From assembly GCA_030949555.1 (NCBI GenBank), contig JAUZSJ010000013.1, forward strand, positions 1-37,858: a stretch of DNA of 37,858 nucleotides, read 5' to 3'. This DNA is from Persephonella sp. Its GTDB lineage: Bacteria; Aquificota; Aquificia; Aquificales; Hydrogenothermaceae. The notes under the pieces were generated by a model. It saw only the letters and a program-made list of their open reading frames with translations, had not been told where the DNA came from and made no database searches. The translations under genes were made by a program, and so were the position numbers. Shown here in pieces: positions 17,308 through 31,272 of the stretch. Position 1 is the stretch's first letter. Every line of letters begins with the position of its first letter.

Positions 17308-17831
17308 ATGGAAAAACTGAAAAGTTTAGCTTTAAAAATAAGATGGTTTATTATGGATGTTGACGGTGTTCTTACAGATGGAGGGATTGTGTATGACAGT
17401 GATGGGAGAGAGTTGAAAAGGTTTTGTGTTAGGGATGGTATGGGGATAACACTGCTTCACAATGCAGGGATAAAAACTGCCATTTTGACAAGCAGAAACT
17501 CACCTATGGTAAAGAGAAGAGCTGAAGAGTTAAAAATAACAGAGGTCATCCAGGGGGTTTCAGATAAACTTTCTTTGTATGAAAGCATAAAAAGAGATAC
17601 GACCTGTCAGATGAAGAAATTTTATACATTGGTGATGACTTTGTTGACCTGCCTGTTTTAAGGAGAGCAGGTTTTCCTGTTACAGTTCCTGATGCTCCCC
17701 AGGAGCTGAAAAAGGTCTGTGTTTACATTACAGAAAGGAGAGGAGGAAATGGTGCTGTCAGAGAGATAGCTGAGCTTCTGCTTAAACTTTCAGGAAAGTT
17801 TGAGAAGGCAGTAAGGAGATATACTGACTGA
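17308..17831 (+). CDS. kdsC: HAD-family KdsC-like phosphatase (frameshift near 17590)
   Basis: 'WFIMDVDGVLTDGGIVYDSDGRELKRFCVRDGMGITLLHNAGIKTAILTSRNS'; continues out of frame as 'YDLSDEEILYIGDDFVDLPVLRRAGFPVTVPDAPQEL'. Confidence 0.85.
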
Positions 17832-17832
17832 A

Positions 17833-18396
17833 ATGGAAAAAGACAGAGAGAGATGGAACAGGAAGTATTCAGAAGAGGAATTCCCCTTGAAAGAACCTTC
17901 AGACATTGTAGTGAGATTTTATAATCTTGCTGAAAAAGGCAGGGCTTTGGATATAGCCTGTGGAACAGGCAGGAATGCCATTTTTCTGGCAGAAAATGGT
18001 TTTACTGTTGATGCTGTTGATATATCAGATGTGGCCCTTAAAAATATAAACCACCATAATGTTAATACTATTCAGGCTGATCTTGACTTTTACAGAATTG
18101 ATGAAGGTAGCTATGACCTGATTATAAATATCAATTTTCTCAGCAGGAGGTTAATACCTTTCATAAAGGAAGGATTGAAAGAAGGAGGAGTTGTTATATT
18201 TGAGACCTTTACGCTTAAAGAAGGAGAAGATTACTTTCTACCGAAAAACAGAGAATATCTCCTGAGACCAAATGAACTTCTCTATCTTTTTTCAGACTTT
18301 TATATCCTCTTTTATCAGGAGAGAGACAGGATAAAACCTGACGGGGAAAAGGCTTTTGTTTCCTCACTTGTTGCTGTTAAAAGATGTCTATTCTGA
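17833..18396 (+). CDS. Class I SAM-dependent methyltransferase
   Basis: 'WNRKYSEEEFPLKEPS', 'GRALDIACGTGRNAIFLAENGFTVDAVDISDVAL' (TehB-like). Confidence 0.85.
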   Translation: MEKDRERWNRKYSEEEFPLKEPSDIVVRFYNLAEKGRALDIACGTGRNAIFLAENGFTVDAVDISDVALKNINHHNVNTIQADLDFYRIDEGSYDLIININFLSRRLIPFIKEGLKEGGVVIFETFTLKEGEDYFLPKNREYLLRPNELLYLFSDFYILFYQERDRIKPDGEKAFVSSLVAVKRCLF

Positions 18397-19266
18397 TTAC
18401 ATTTTCCCAAAAGTAAAACTCAAAGAAAACCCTGAACAAACGGTGTTCCTCTGAAACCCAGTTTTTCCGGCCAGTTAACCTCTGTGTAGATATTAAAAAG
18501 CCCACCTTTTGTAAAAGTTAACCCTTATATTATTCTGTAGAGTATATAAAGATATTCTGCCGTTAACCAGTCCTGACTGGATTGCCTTTGCCAGTAGCTC
18601 AACGGCAACAGGTTTTTCCCATGCTTTCTTCAGTGTCCTTACTGATGTTGAGTAGGTCAGTATCTGGTGGGACAGATTTGCTGATTTTTTTCTGTCTAAA
18701 TATATTCTTAATACTGTTTCCGGGGCTATAAGTCTGTCTACATAAATCTGTGTAGTTTCCTCTAAGCGGTTTTCTGTTAGTCTTCTTTCAGCCCTGAATC
18801 TTTGATAAACGGTAATTTCCCACCGCTTATATACAACAGGTACATTGAATATATCGTACCGGGCATAAATCTTTGGTGAACTTGTTATTCCTATAGAAAA
18901 TCTGTGTTTCAGAAATTTTCTTACCTCTTTTCTGTCTTTTTTTCCTCCGATTTTTTCTCTCTGTTTTTCTGTGAGCAGTTCTATGCTTTTTTCTATTTTT
19001 GCCAGTCTTATCTTGAAGTCTATTTTCAGTATCTTTTGAAAATCTGGAACTGTTTCATATCTAAAACCTCCCCTCAGTCTTAAGTAAGCCTCTGTTTCTT
19101 CCTTTATTCTTGGGTCTGCAAAGAATGTGTCAAACCTTTCTATAGTACTGTGAACAATGTGTGATACTTTTGAGTGGAATATGTCTATAAAGGTTTCCTG
19201 AGCTCTGGAGCTGATAAGTAAAATAAGGAGCAGTAAAACTACTCCCCTGAAGGAATTTTTCATCAA
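18397..19266 (-). CDS. Exported hypothetical protein, likely envelope (two C-terminal frameshifts)
   Basis: Signal peptide; the called ORF stops at 18493 but another frame continues as 'KGGLFNIYTEVNWPEKLGFRGTPFVQGF..SLSFTFGKM*'. Confidence 0.55.
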
Positions 19267-19277
19267 ATATCCATATT

Positions 19278-21935
<2,658 letters not shown>

Positions 21936-22001
21936 TTAGATAATTATATTATATAGATAGATTGATTTTGTGTACTAAACAGCATATATTCATTTGGAAC
22001 C

Positions 22002-22811
22002 ATGAGGATAGGAGCAGTTATAGAAGACCAGCTTAATAGGTTGTTGGAGGTTGAAACAGACGACAGATTTACTGTGGAATCTGTTTACTACAGAGGGGAT
22101 ACGCTGTGTGTTTCAACACAGCTTGGCTGTCCTGTAAAGTGTTCTTTCTGTGCCTCAGGGAGTAATGGACTCATAAGAAATCTGTCTTATGAAGAGATTG
22201 TGTCCCAGTATGAGCTGGCAGTCTCAGAAGGTATGAGCATAAAAAATATCGCATTTGCCGGTATTGGAGAGCCTCTCCTCAACTGGGAAAATGTTAAAAA
22301 GGCCTTCTGGCACTTTAAGGAAAAAGGAATCAGATGCTCCTTTTATACAACAGGATTTCCTGTGAAACATCTTAAAGAGCTTCTTAAACTCCCCCATAAT
22401 GGGGTTAATATATCATTTCATGCTGTTAGTGATGAAAAGAGAAGAAAAGTAATACCATATGGAGAACCGCTCCACAGGATTATAGATACTCTGAGAAAGC
22501 ATCTCGAAAAATTATCAAACAGAAAGAAAAAGATGTACAGCATTGCCTATTTACTTATAAAGGATTTTAATGATTCAGAAGAGGAGTTAGAAAAGTTGTC
22601 TGATATAGCAAAAGAGCTAAATATCGGGGTTTCACTGCTAAAATATAATGAGATTGAAGGTCTTCCTTACATTTCAACAACAGATGATGAGTATGAGAGG
22701 GCTTTCTTATTTTTAAAGAAAAGAGGTGTGAGGGTAACCTTGTCCAACAGATACAGGACAAGAAAGATTGGTGGTTGTGGGACACTGATGGTAAACAGGC
22801 TGAAATCTTGA
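22002..22811 (+). CDS. RlmN/Cfr-family radical SAM protein, short form lacking the N-terminal accessory domain
   Basis: CxxxCxxC 'CPVKCSFCASG', 'IAFAGIGEPLLNWENV', C-terminal Cys 'IGGCGTLM'. Confidence 0.85.
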   Translation: MRIGAVIEDQLNRLLEVETDDRFTVESVYYRGDTLCVSTQLGCPVKCSFCASGSNGLIRNLSYEEIVSQYELAVSEGMSIKNIAFAGIGEPLLNWENVKKAFWHFKEKGIRCSFYTTGFPVKHLKELLKLPHNGVNISFHAVSDEKRRKVIPYGEPLHRIIDTLRKHLEKLSNRKKKMYSIAYLLIKDFNDSEEELEKLSDIAKELNIGVSLLKYNEIEGLPYISTTDDEYERAFLFLKKRGVRVTLSNRYRTRKIGGCGTLMVNRLKS

Positions 22812-22849
22812 CAAAGTAAAAAAAAGTTTATATTATATTTGTCCTAATT

Positions 22850-22923
22850 GGGCGGTTAGCTCAGCTGGCCAGAGCACCTCCCTTACAAGGAGGGGGTCAT
22901 AGGTTCGAATCCTATACCGCCCA
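22850..22923 (+). tRNA. tRNA-Val (UAC), CCA not encoded
   Basis: Cloverleaf: GGGCGGT...ACCGCCC acceptor, anticodon loop CTTACAA, T-arm AGGTTCGAATCCT. Confidence 0.95.
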
Positions 22924-22928
22924 CTTGC

Positions 22929-23007
22929 GGAGCCGTAGTTCAGCTTGGCCCAGAACGCCGGCCTGTCACGCCGGAGGTCGCGGGTTCGAATCCCGTCGGC
23001 TCCGCCA
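22929..23007 (+). tRNA. tRNA-Asp (GUC), CCA encoded
   Basis: Cloverleaf: GGAGCCG...CGGCTCC acceptor, anticodon loop CTGTCAC, T-arm GGGTTCGAATCCC, 3' GCCA. Confidence 0.95.
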
Positions 23008-23031
23008 TTAAATTGAAAGCAGAGAAATCCT

Positions 23032-23814
23032 ATGCACAGAAAAAAAAAAAATGAGTATATAGTCCATAATGTTGACCTTGCCTTTGATATTCTATTTTTT
23101 CTTGCAAAAAATCCAAACACAACATTTGATAGTATTTTAAATAGTGTTGATTCTTCTTCATATCAGATAGAGAAAACATTGGAAGTTCTCATCAACAGAG
23201 GATACATAAACTTCAATCCAAAAAAGAAAACATACACCCTGGGTATAAAAAACTTTGAGGTTGGTTATTCCTATCTTTCACATGTTGATATAAGAAGCAT
23301 AGCAAGACCATATCTTCAGTATCTCGGAGAAAAATTTCAGGAAAATGTTTATTTAGCTATAAGAAGCGGATTTGAGGTTGTTTATATAGATTCTTATGAG
23401 GTGAGCAGACCTGTTGTGGTTAAATCAAGAGTTGGAAGACTTCTTCCTCTGTATGCTTCTGCTTCTGGAAAGGTCCATCTTGCTGATATGGACGATGATG
23501 AGTTGGAAGAGTTTTTCAGGGAAGAGAAGTTAGTTCCTTACACAGAGAATACCATAACAGAAAAAGATAAATTGTTAGAACATATAAAGAAAGTGAAAGA
23601 GCAGGGCTTTGCAATTGATAATGAGGAATGGGAAGAAGAGGTTAGATGTCTTTCTGTTCCTGTTAAAGACCATACAGGGAGAGTTGCTGCAGCAGTAACC
23701 CTTTCAGCTCCCTCATGGAGAATACCCTCAGAAAAGCTCACAGGTGAAATCAAGGATGAGTTTATAAAAAAGGCAAAAGAGTTGTCAGAGCGTTTAGGTT
23801 ATACAGAAGAATGA
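23032..23814 (+). CDS. IclR-family transcriptional regulator
   Basis: N-terminal wHTH; IclR effector domain 'ENVYLAIRSGFEVVYIDSYE', 'GRLLPLYASASGKV', 'GFAIDNEEWEEEVRCLSVPVKDHTGRVAAAVTLSAP'. Confidence 0.9.
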   Translation: MHRKKKNEYIVHNVDLAFDILFFLAKNPNTTFDSILNSVDSSSYQIEKTLEVLINRGYINFNPKKKTYTLGIKNFEVGYSYLSHVDIRSIARPYLQYLGEKFQENVYLAIRSGFEVVYIDSYEVSRPVVVKSRVGRLLPLYASASGKVHLADMDDDELEEFFREEKLVPYTENTITEKDKLLEHIKKVKEQGFAIDNEEWEEEVRCLSVPVKDHTGRVAAAVTLSAPSWRIPSEKLTGEIKDEFIKKAKELSERLGYTEE

Positions 23815-24876
23815 GAAAAAGGCTGGTAAAGTATCTGACAGACCTTGTAAAAATCCCTTCTGTTATAGGAAGCGAGAAAGAGATAGCAGATTTTATCCAC
23901 AATTTTTCTATGGAGTTTTATCCTGAAGAGCAGACAGTCAGACATAACAACTCACTTATGGTTTTTGACTTTCCTGACAGAGATAAAAAAACTGTTGCTC
24001 TTGTTGGACATTTAGATACTGTTCCTGGAGAGAACCAGTTTACAGGACAGATAATTGACGGAAAGCTCTACGGTCTTGGTGCTTCAGACATGAAAGTGTG
24101 GTCTTGCTGTTATGATGGGATTGATGGAGTATTTTTCAAAAGCAGAGAAGAGATTTAATCTGATTTTTGTCTTTTATGAAAAAGAAGAAGGTCCCTACAT
24201 AGAGAATGGTCTTGAGCCATTACTGACAGATTATGACATACTGCAAAAAGCAGACATTGCCTTTGCTCTTGAACCTACAGACAACAAGGTGCAGGTTGGA
24301 TGTCTGGGAACACTCCATGCATCCATTATTTTTAAGGGTAAAAGAGCCCATTCAGCAAGACCTTGGCAGGGTGAGAACGCAATTCACTAAGGCTGCAGAT
24401 TTCTTAAAAAGGCTTGCTGATTTTGGTGTCAGGGAGTACAGTTTTGAGGGGATGAGATACTTTGAGGTTATGAATGCAACGATGGTTGATTTTTCTGGAG
24501 GAAGAAACATTATTCCAGATAGATTTGTTGTGAATGTAAATTACCGTTTTGCTCCAGGAAAAAGTATAGAACAGGCAAAAAGAGATGTTCTGGACATAGT
24601 AAATGGGGAGGCTGAAGTGGAGTTTACAGACCTGTGTCCTTCAGGAGATGTATGTCTTTACAATCCTGTTCTTTCAGAGTTTATTGACAGGTTTAATCTT
24701 CCTGTTGAGGCAAAGCAGGCATGGACAGATGTTGCAAGACTCTCTCTACACGGTATTAGATGCTGTTAACTTTGGTCCCGGGTTTGCCTTCTCAGGCCCA
24801 CCAGAAAGATGAGTACATACTTCTTGACAATCTGTTTGAAAATTATGATATTTTTCAGAGATTTATAGAAATGTAG
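23811..24876 (+). CDS. M20-family peptidase, ArgE/DapE-like (about four frameshifts)
   Basis: 'VALVGHLDTVPG...LYGLGASDMK', 'FYEKEEGPYIENGLEPLL', 'PDRFVVNVNYRFAPGKS', spread over several frames. Confidence 0.85.
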
Positions 24877-24893
24877 ATAATTACTATATTATT

Positions 24894-26547
24894 ATGAAAT
24901 CCAGTTCTGTCAGAAGATTTATATACACTGTTGTTTTTATTGTTTCTCTATCCTTTCTGGCTCTTTCTGTTTATCAGATTTATCTCCACAACTCTTTGCT
25001 GGACAGATTTCTCCAGAACAGATACATGGAAAACAGAGATGTTATGTACCTTGTTGAAAAGTTAGAGAAAGATATGTTGATGTCTGTGGCCATATCTATC
25101 TCACAGAATAAATCTATTAAAGAAATGATAAAAGAAGACAACAGGGACAAAGCATTTTTTATCGTAAAAAGTTTGTGGAATAAATATAGTAGAGAGCTAA
25201 ATATAAGCGAGATACATATAATAAGAGATGATGGAACATCATTTGTAAATTTTGTTGAGTTTGGAGGGGGTTTTTTAGGAGAAAAAGACAGATACATAAC
25301 CACAGATTTTAGAAAAGATGTGGAAAAATCAATTAAGACAGAAAAGCCGGTCTCAACACTATTTGTCTGTAGGTACTTTGTAGGATTCAGGTCTGTGTAT
25401 CCCATAAAGGATGGAAACAGATTGATAGGTATCCTGTCTGTTGGAAAAAGTATTGAAAGTGTAATATCTGACATAAAAAGAACCCTTGGTAAAAATGTCC
25501 TTGCAGTTGTTGATATTAATAGAGTAAAGAGATGTCTGAATCCTAAAGCTTTAAAAAGTTTGGAAGAGGGTAATCCAAAATATAACAGCTATATAGTTCT
25601 TGGTACTGTTGAGCATTCTATAAGTTTACTGAAAAGTATTGATTTTAGTGAGAGATATTTTGTTAAAAAGTCTGAGGGAAGAACGTATCTTTTTTCTATA
25701 CTTCCTCTAAGGGATTTTGGCAGTGAAACTGTTGGATACATTATCTTTCAGGATGATATCACTTATCTTAAGTACGGTTTTATGAAAAGTATTGTCAATA
25801 TATTCTTTACTTACGCAGTTCTCCTTGCAGGAATTGTAGCCTCCATTATTTTTTTCAGCAGAAGATTTGAAAGGAGACTTTCAGAAGTTGAAGATATTAC
25901 GGACAGATTGTCAAAAAAAGACTTTAGCGTTCTGAAGGAGTACACAGTAGGAGAGAAAGGAGACGACCTTGAAAGACTGAAAAAGCAGATTCTCACAATG
26001 GGAAAAGAACTTCACAACTATATCATAGAGCTGAACAGAAGAATGTTGAAACTGTCTGAAGAGAACTACAAAGACCCGCTTCTTGGTAATCCTGAACAGG
26101 AGGGCTTTAGTGAAGGTTGGAAACACAGAGATGGAAAAGGCTAAGATAAGAGGGAATTCCCCTATCTGTTATGGTTATAGACCTGGATAACTTCAAGCAG
26201 ATAAATGACAGGTATGGTCATGATGTTGGGGATAAAGTTTTAAAAGATTTTGTGGAAACAGTTAAAAAGATTATAAGTAGCAGAGATATGTTTTTCAGAC
26301 TTGGAGGAGAGGAGTTCCTTATAATTCTTTCCGGTGCAGATATAAAGAAATCACGGGAGATAGGAGAGCAGATAAGAAAGGCTGTAGAAAGCAGATATAT
26401 AAAACAGGAGAAGGGAAAGTCCGTTACACGGTAAGTATAGGCGTGGCTCAGATGGAAGAAGATGATGACCTGTACTCTATTATCTCAAGAGCTGATGATA
26501 ATCTGTATAAGGCAAAGAGAGAAGGAAGAAACAGGGTTATGGGTTAA
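24894..26547 (+). CDS. Membrane sensor diguanylate cyclase (GGDEF), at least two frameshifts
   Basis: Two TM segments flank a periplasmic sensor; HAMP-like; then '[25 protein letters not shown]...[13 protein letters not shown]'. Confidence 0.9.
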
Positions 26548-28036
26548 TCACTGGATTTTTCTGCCATTTCTACTGCTTTTATCATAGCTTTTGCTTTGTT
26601 AACTGTTTCCTCGTATTCCTTTTCTGGAATTGAGTCTGCAACGATACCAGCACCAGCCTGTATAAATATTTCGTCTTTTCTTACAACAGCAGTTCTTATC
26701 GCAATAGCAGTGTCTAAGTTGCCGTCAAATGATATGTATCCTACAGCTCCAGCGTACGGACCCCTCTTGTCTGGTTCAAGCTCCTCAATAATCTGCATTG
26801 CCCTCACCTTTGGAGCACCGCTGACAGTTCCTACAGGAAATACAGATTTTAAAACATCAACAGGATGAAGCTTTTCTTTTAGCTTTCCAGATACGTCTGA
26901 TACAATATGCATAACGTGGGAGTAATGCTCAATATACATAAATCTTTCAACTTTTACAGTTCCTGATTTTGATACTTTTCCAACATCATTTCTTGCAAGG
27001 TCAACAAGCATCAGATGTTCAGCCTTTTCCTTTTCATCGCTTATCAGCTCTTCTGCAAGTTTCCTGTCTTCCTCTTCAGTTTTTCCCCTTGGCCGTGTTC
27101 CTGCTATAGGTTTTGTGAGTATTTTTCCATCCTTTACAGTTACAAGGATTTCTGGTGATGAGCCTATCAATTTAATATCCCTGAAATCAAGATAAAAGGT
27201 ATGGGGATGGATTTATTGTTCTGACGGCTCTATATACATTTATTGGTTTTGTTTTCAGTTTTTTTTCAAATCTCTGGGATATAACAACCTGTATAATGTC
27301 CCCTTCCCTTATGTAATGTTTGCATTTTTCTGTAGCTTTCAGGAAGTCTTCTTTTTTAAAATTTGAATGCCACTGTTTTAGATTTACAGACTTTATGTCT
27401 ATTACTGGTAGTCTGTCTAACTCTACCTCTCCAGACAATTTTTTTCTATACTTTTAATCCTGTTTACTGTCTCTTCGTAAATCTGTTTTATATCTCTTTT
27501 TTCATCAATAAATGCTGAAACAATTATTTTTATAGTTTTTTTAACGTTATCAAACGATACAACCTCATCACTGAGGAAAAAGAAAATGTCAGGCAGTTTT
27601 AGTGTATCTGGTTTTATATCTGGAACAGGTTCGTAAAAATGTATTATGTCATAACCTACGTACCCAACAAGTCCTCCCCAGAATGGAGGAAGTTCCGGTA
27701 GTTTTGCAGGTTTGAAACTTTTAAGTAAACTTTTGACCTCTTCTAATGGGTCTGTTGTTTTTTTATAGGATATCTTTCCGTTGTTATAGAAACTCAACAA
27801 AATCATCTTTTACTCTTAGATAGTATGGTAGGGAAGAGCCAATGAACGAATATCTTCCTATACTTTCACCCTGTTCAACACTTTCAAACAGGAAGTTAAA
27901 TCTCTCTGGAGAGTATATTTTTTTGAAACACTGAGAGGGGAGTGTCCACATCAGACAGAATCTCTGTATAAAGGGGAATAATATTGAATTCCTGTGCTAA
28001 CTTTTTGAACTCATCTACAGTTAGATTTACAGACAT
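26544..28036 (-). CDS. trpE: Anthranilate synthase component I (about four frameshifts)
   Basis: '[42 protein letters not shown]', '[17 protein letters not shown]', '[22 protein letters not shown]'. Confidence 0.9.
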
Positions 28037-28062
28037 CTTATTACCTTTTTTATTCTATTTTA

Positions 28063-28332
28063 TCAGGATGGAATGACTGCAACAAGCTCATAATCTTTGA
28101 CAGACACAATAACAATCCTGTCTTTGTTTCCACTGTTCATAATCATGATATTTATGACCTTTTTTTCAATTCCCCCTTCAATAGTTTCATTCAGCTCTTC
28201 AAGTATGAACTCCCAGTCAACAAAAATTTCTTCTCTTAACTTTGATAAAAGGGATGAAGCTGTTTGTATGTTTTCTGTGCTGGGAATCTCTAATGATATT
28301 AAACTATCATCTATCTCATGTATTATCACCAT
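28063..28332 (-). CDS. Hypothetical protein
   Basis: 89-aa ORF with coherent charged composition, between trpE and hsp20. Confidence 0.5.
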   Translation of the reverse strand: MVIIHEIDDSLISLEIPSTENIQTASSLLSKLREEIFVDWEFILEELNETIEGGIEKKVINIMIMNSGNKDRIVIVSVKDYELVAVIPS

Positions 28333-28344
28333 ACATTAATTTTA

Positions 28345-28375
28345 GAATAAAAAGAGGGGTGTAAAAACCCCCTCT
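28345..28375 (-). terminator. Rho-independent terminator of the hsp20 gene
   Basis: Minus strand AGAGGGG-gtttttaca-CCCCTCT followed by tttttattc. Confidence 0.7.
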
Positions 28376-28379
28376 CTTA

Positions 28380-28835
28380 TTACTTCACTTCTACTTTAAC
28401 TTCTTTTTCTTCCACTGCCTTTGGTATCTCTACTTTCAGAATGCCGTTTTCAAATGTGGCTTTTGCCTCTTCTGTTTTTACTTCCACTGGAAGAGGTATT
28501 ACTCTTTCAAACACGCCGTAAAATCTTTCACTTCTGTAGTAGGTTTTTTCTTTTTCTTCCTCCTCTTTTTTCACCTCTCCCCTGATAACTACTGCGTTGT
28601 CTTTGATTTTTACCTCAACATCTTCTTTCTTCGCTCCGGGGATTTCAGCTTCAATAATCAGCTTATTGTCCTTTTCGTAGATATCAACCCGTGGATTCCA
28701 TGTAGCCACCTCAGCAATCTCACCGCTTTTGGTGTTGGAACAAGTTCCTGAAATACTTTATTTGGTTTCTTGCTCTATCCTTGCAAGCTCTCTGAATGGA
28801 TTCCATACAAATGTTGGTAAGTTTCTTCTTTCCAT
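28380..28835 (-). CDS. Small heat-shock protein Hsp20 (two N-terminal frameshifts)
   Basis: Alpha-crystallin domain 'WNPRVDIYEKDNKLIIEAEIPGAKKEDVEVKIKDNAVVIRGE...FERVIPLPVEV...FENGILKVEIPK'; N-terminus MERRNLPTFVWNPFRELARIEQE in another frame. Confidence 0.9.
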
Positions 28836-28958
28836 GATTCCTCACCTCCAATTTTATAATTTTGTTTATATAAAATATTATAATACTTTACTAAAATCTG
28901 TCAAGATGGTAAACCTTACATCATAAATCTGACAACAAAAAGTGTGATGTGAAGTGTT

Positions 28959-29531
28959 TTATAAGTTCAGTCTTTCGCTTTCAGGAATGTACCTGTAAAC
29001 AGGTATGTGCAGAGTGTCGCCGTTTCTTTCCTCTACAGTAAACTGACCGTGATAAACAGAATAAGATGCAAATGCTGTTCCTATTGATATTATTTCTTTC
29101 TGGAGTTTACTTCTGTCTAAAGAGAGCATCTCTGGTTTTACCATTATTCCTGCTTTAGGAAGGTTGTATATCCTCTGCTCTATCCCTTCTCTTGTTTTTA
29201 TAGGAAGGAGCTCTTTCCTGACTAACTGTTTGAAAAACAGGTCTGCATCAGTTTTAATCACTTTTTTTTCAGGTTTTTTAATCTCTTTTTCTCCGGGAGA
29301 AAACCCAAATATGTCCACCAGTTTTGACACTATGTCGTAGGCATTCTTTAACTGGCTTTCTTTAAACCATAATGAGAAGTTTACAGAAACAACTGTTGGA
29401 TTAATATGGTCAAGATACCACAAAAGCCCTTCCTTCCACAAATTTGTTATAGACAGAACCTGCCTGTTTTCGTTTATAGCTGCTGCTGTATATGTTCTGT
29501 CCTGATTACACTGAATTCCTAAAAAAAGCAT
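28959..29531 (-). CDS. Hypothetical protein
   Basis: 190-aa intact ORF 'MLFLGIQCNQDRTYTAAAINENRQVLSITNLW'. Confidence 0.6.
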   Translation of the reverse strand: MLFLGIQCNQDRTYTAAAINENRQVLSITNLWKEGLLWYLDHINPTVVSVNFSLWFKESQLKNAYDIVSKLVDIFGFSPGEKEIKKPEKKVIKTDADLFFKQLVRKELLPIKTREGIEQRIYNLPKAGIMVKPEMLSLDRSKLQKEIISIGTAFASYSVYHGQFTVEERNGDTLHIPVYRYIPESERLNL

Positions 29532-29587
29532 AACCTGACCTCTTTTTTAAACATGATACAGATAAGAGGAAAATTTTTTATGATGAT

Positions 29588-29914
29588 TTACACATATTTT
29601 ATAACTCTGACTTTTTCCAGCGTTATCAATCCTTTTGTTATAAACCCTTCAATCTCAGGGATAACCTTTTCAATCTTTTCCTTTCTGTCTACTGCTTCTA
29701 TCACTACAGGAAGGTCTCCTGAAAGGGTTAGAAGTCCTGCAGAGTGTATCCTACTTGATGCTCCATAACCCATTATTCCTCTCAAAACCGTTGCCCCGGC
29801 TATATCGTTTTCCTTTAGAGTTTCAACAATCTTTTTGTATGCTAATTTGCCGTTAATTCTGTCATTTTCACCTATAAATATTCTCAGTAGATATGCTTCC
29901 CCTTCTATTTTCAT
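29588..29914 (-). CDS. DUF190-family protein
   Basis: 'LLRIFIGENDRINGKLAYKKIVETLKENDIAGATVLRGIMGYGASSRIHSAGLLTLSGDLPVVIEAVD' is characteristic of DUF190; adjacent to crcB. Confidence 0.9.
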   Translation of the reverse strand: MKIEGEAYLLRIFIGENDRINGKLAYKKIVETLKENDIAGATVLRGIMGYGASSRIHSAGLLTLSGDLPVVIEAVDRKEKIEKVIPEIEGFITKGLITLEKVRVIKYV

Positions 29915-29922
29915 CCTTCACC

Positions 29923-30297
29923 TCACATTAAGGCTCTTGCTATCACAAGTCCGCCAATACCTGCAGATATGGAAAGAATGTTGTTAAGCAGAATGTTTAT
30001 TACAGCTTTAATATACTCTCCATCCTGAAAAAGTGCTATTGTCTCATAAGAAAATGTTGAAAATGTTGTAAATGCTCCTAAAAAACCTACTGCAAAAAAC
30101 ATCCTCCACAGAGGGTCTATTGACAGTTTTTCAATGGTTAAGATAGTGAAAAACACTAAAATAAAAGAGCCTAAAGTGTTTACAACTAATGTTCCTGCTG
30201 GAAATGATACAGCTGAGTATTTGTTTACTGCTGAAGAGACTACAAATCTCAGGAGAGCCCCTAAAGCTCCTCCCAACATAACAGCTAAATAGCTCAT
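29923..30297 (-). CDS. crcB: Fluoride channel CrcB/FluC
   Basis: 'GGALGALLRFVVS', 'FPAGTLVVNTLGSFILVF', 'GFLGAFTTFSTFSYE'. Confidence 0.95.
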   Translation of the reverse strand: MSYLAVMLGGALGALLRFVVSSAVNKYSAVSFPAGTLVVNTLGSFILVFFTILTIEKLSIDPLWRMFFAVGFLGAFTTFSTFSYETIALFQDGEYIKAVINILLNNILSISAGIGGLVIARALM

Positions 30298-31259
30298 CCT
30301 ATAAACCCAAGGAGCTGATTTATCTCTTTTTTGCCACCTAAAAATACAGGTGTTCTCTGGTGAATGTCTGTAGGTTTTATGCTCAAGATGTCTGCTTTTC
30401 CATCTGTTGCTCTTCCACCTGCCTGCTCAATAATAAATGCCATTGGTGATGCTTCATACAGGAGTCTCAATTTTCCGCTGGTATTTTTTCTGTCTGCTGG
30501 ATAACCGAACATACCACCTTTTATAAGTGTTCTATGAACGTCAGCCACCATTGAGCCGATATATCTTGTTGTGTATCCTTCCTCTTTCAGAGTTTCTATG
30601 TAGTCCACTATCTTTGGCTCTGTCCATTTTTTTGCGTTTGCTTCATTTATTGAGTAGATTTTTCCTTTTTGTGGTATTTTCATGTCTGGATGGGAGAGGA
30701 GAAACATACCAACAGATGGGTCAAGGGTAAATCCATTAACGCCGTTTCCTGTTGTGAGAACAAACATAGTAGAAGAGCCGTATATAACATATCCTGCAGC
30801 AACCTGTTTGTATCCTTCCTGGAGGAAGTCTTCTTCTGTTCCTTTTACCCTTCTGTGTATGGAGAAGATAGTTCCTATGCTGATATTTACATCAACGTTT
30901 GATGAGCCGTCTAAAGGGTCAAAGGCTATCACATAATTTGCATCAACCCCTTGCGGTGGGTATATAGGTTCGTCTAACTCTTCAGATGCCAGGGCGTAAA
31001 ACTGACCACTGTCTGACAGGTGTTTTATAAGGATTTCGTTTGAAAGCTCGTCTAACTTCTGGACTTCTTCTCCCTGCACATTCACCTTTCCTGCCTGTCC
31101 TAATATGTTGGCAAGACCTGCCATTCTGACGTGGGATGCTATTATTTTTGTGGCAGATTCTATTGCTGTCAGGGCTATACTGAGAGAGCCTGTTGCCTGA
31201 GGGTATTTTCTCTCCTCTTCAAGTATAAATCTGTTCAGGTCAATACCTATTTTTGCCAT
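30294..31259 (-). CDS. fbp: Class I fructose-1,6-bisphosphatase
   Basis: 'YVIAFDPLDGSSNVDVNISIGTIFSI', 'GSMVADVHRTLIKGGMFGYPAD', 'LYEASPMAFIIEQAGGRATDG'. Confidence 0.95.
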   Translation of the reverse strand: MAKIGIDLNRFILEEERKYPQATGSLSIALTAIESATKIIASHVRMAGLANILGQAGKVNVQGEEVQKLDELSNEILIKHLSDSGQFYALASEELDEPIYPPQGVDANYVIAFDPLDGSSNVDVNISIGTIFSIHRRVKGTEEDFLQEGYKQVAAGYVIYGSSTMFVLTTGNGVNGFTLDPSVGMFLLSHPDMKIPQKGKIYSINEANAKKWTEPKIVDYIETLKEEGYTTRYIGSMVADVHRTLIKGGMFGYPADRKNTSGKLRLLYEASPMAFIIEQAGGRATDGKADILSIKPTDIHQRTPVFLGGKKEINQLLGFIG

Positions 31260-31272
31260 TTTTTCCCCCTTT

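Noticed and set aside
22833-23120. Minus-strand 95-aa ORF containing 'GGADGIRTRDLRRDRPAFWAKLNYGSASGRYRIRTYDPLLVREVLWPAELTAQLG'
   Set aside because: Antisense translation of the tRNA-Val/tRNA-Asp genes, a well-known spurious ORF type.
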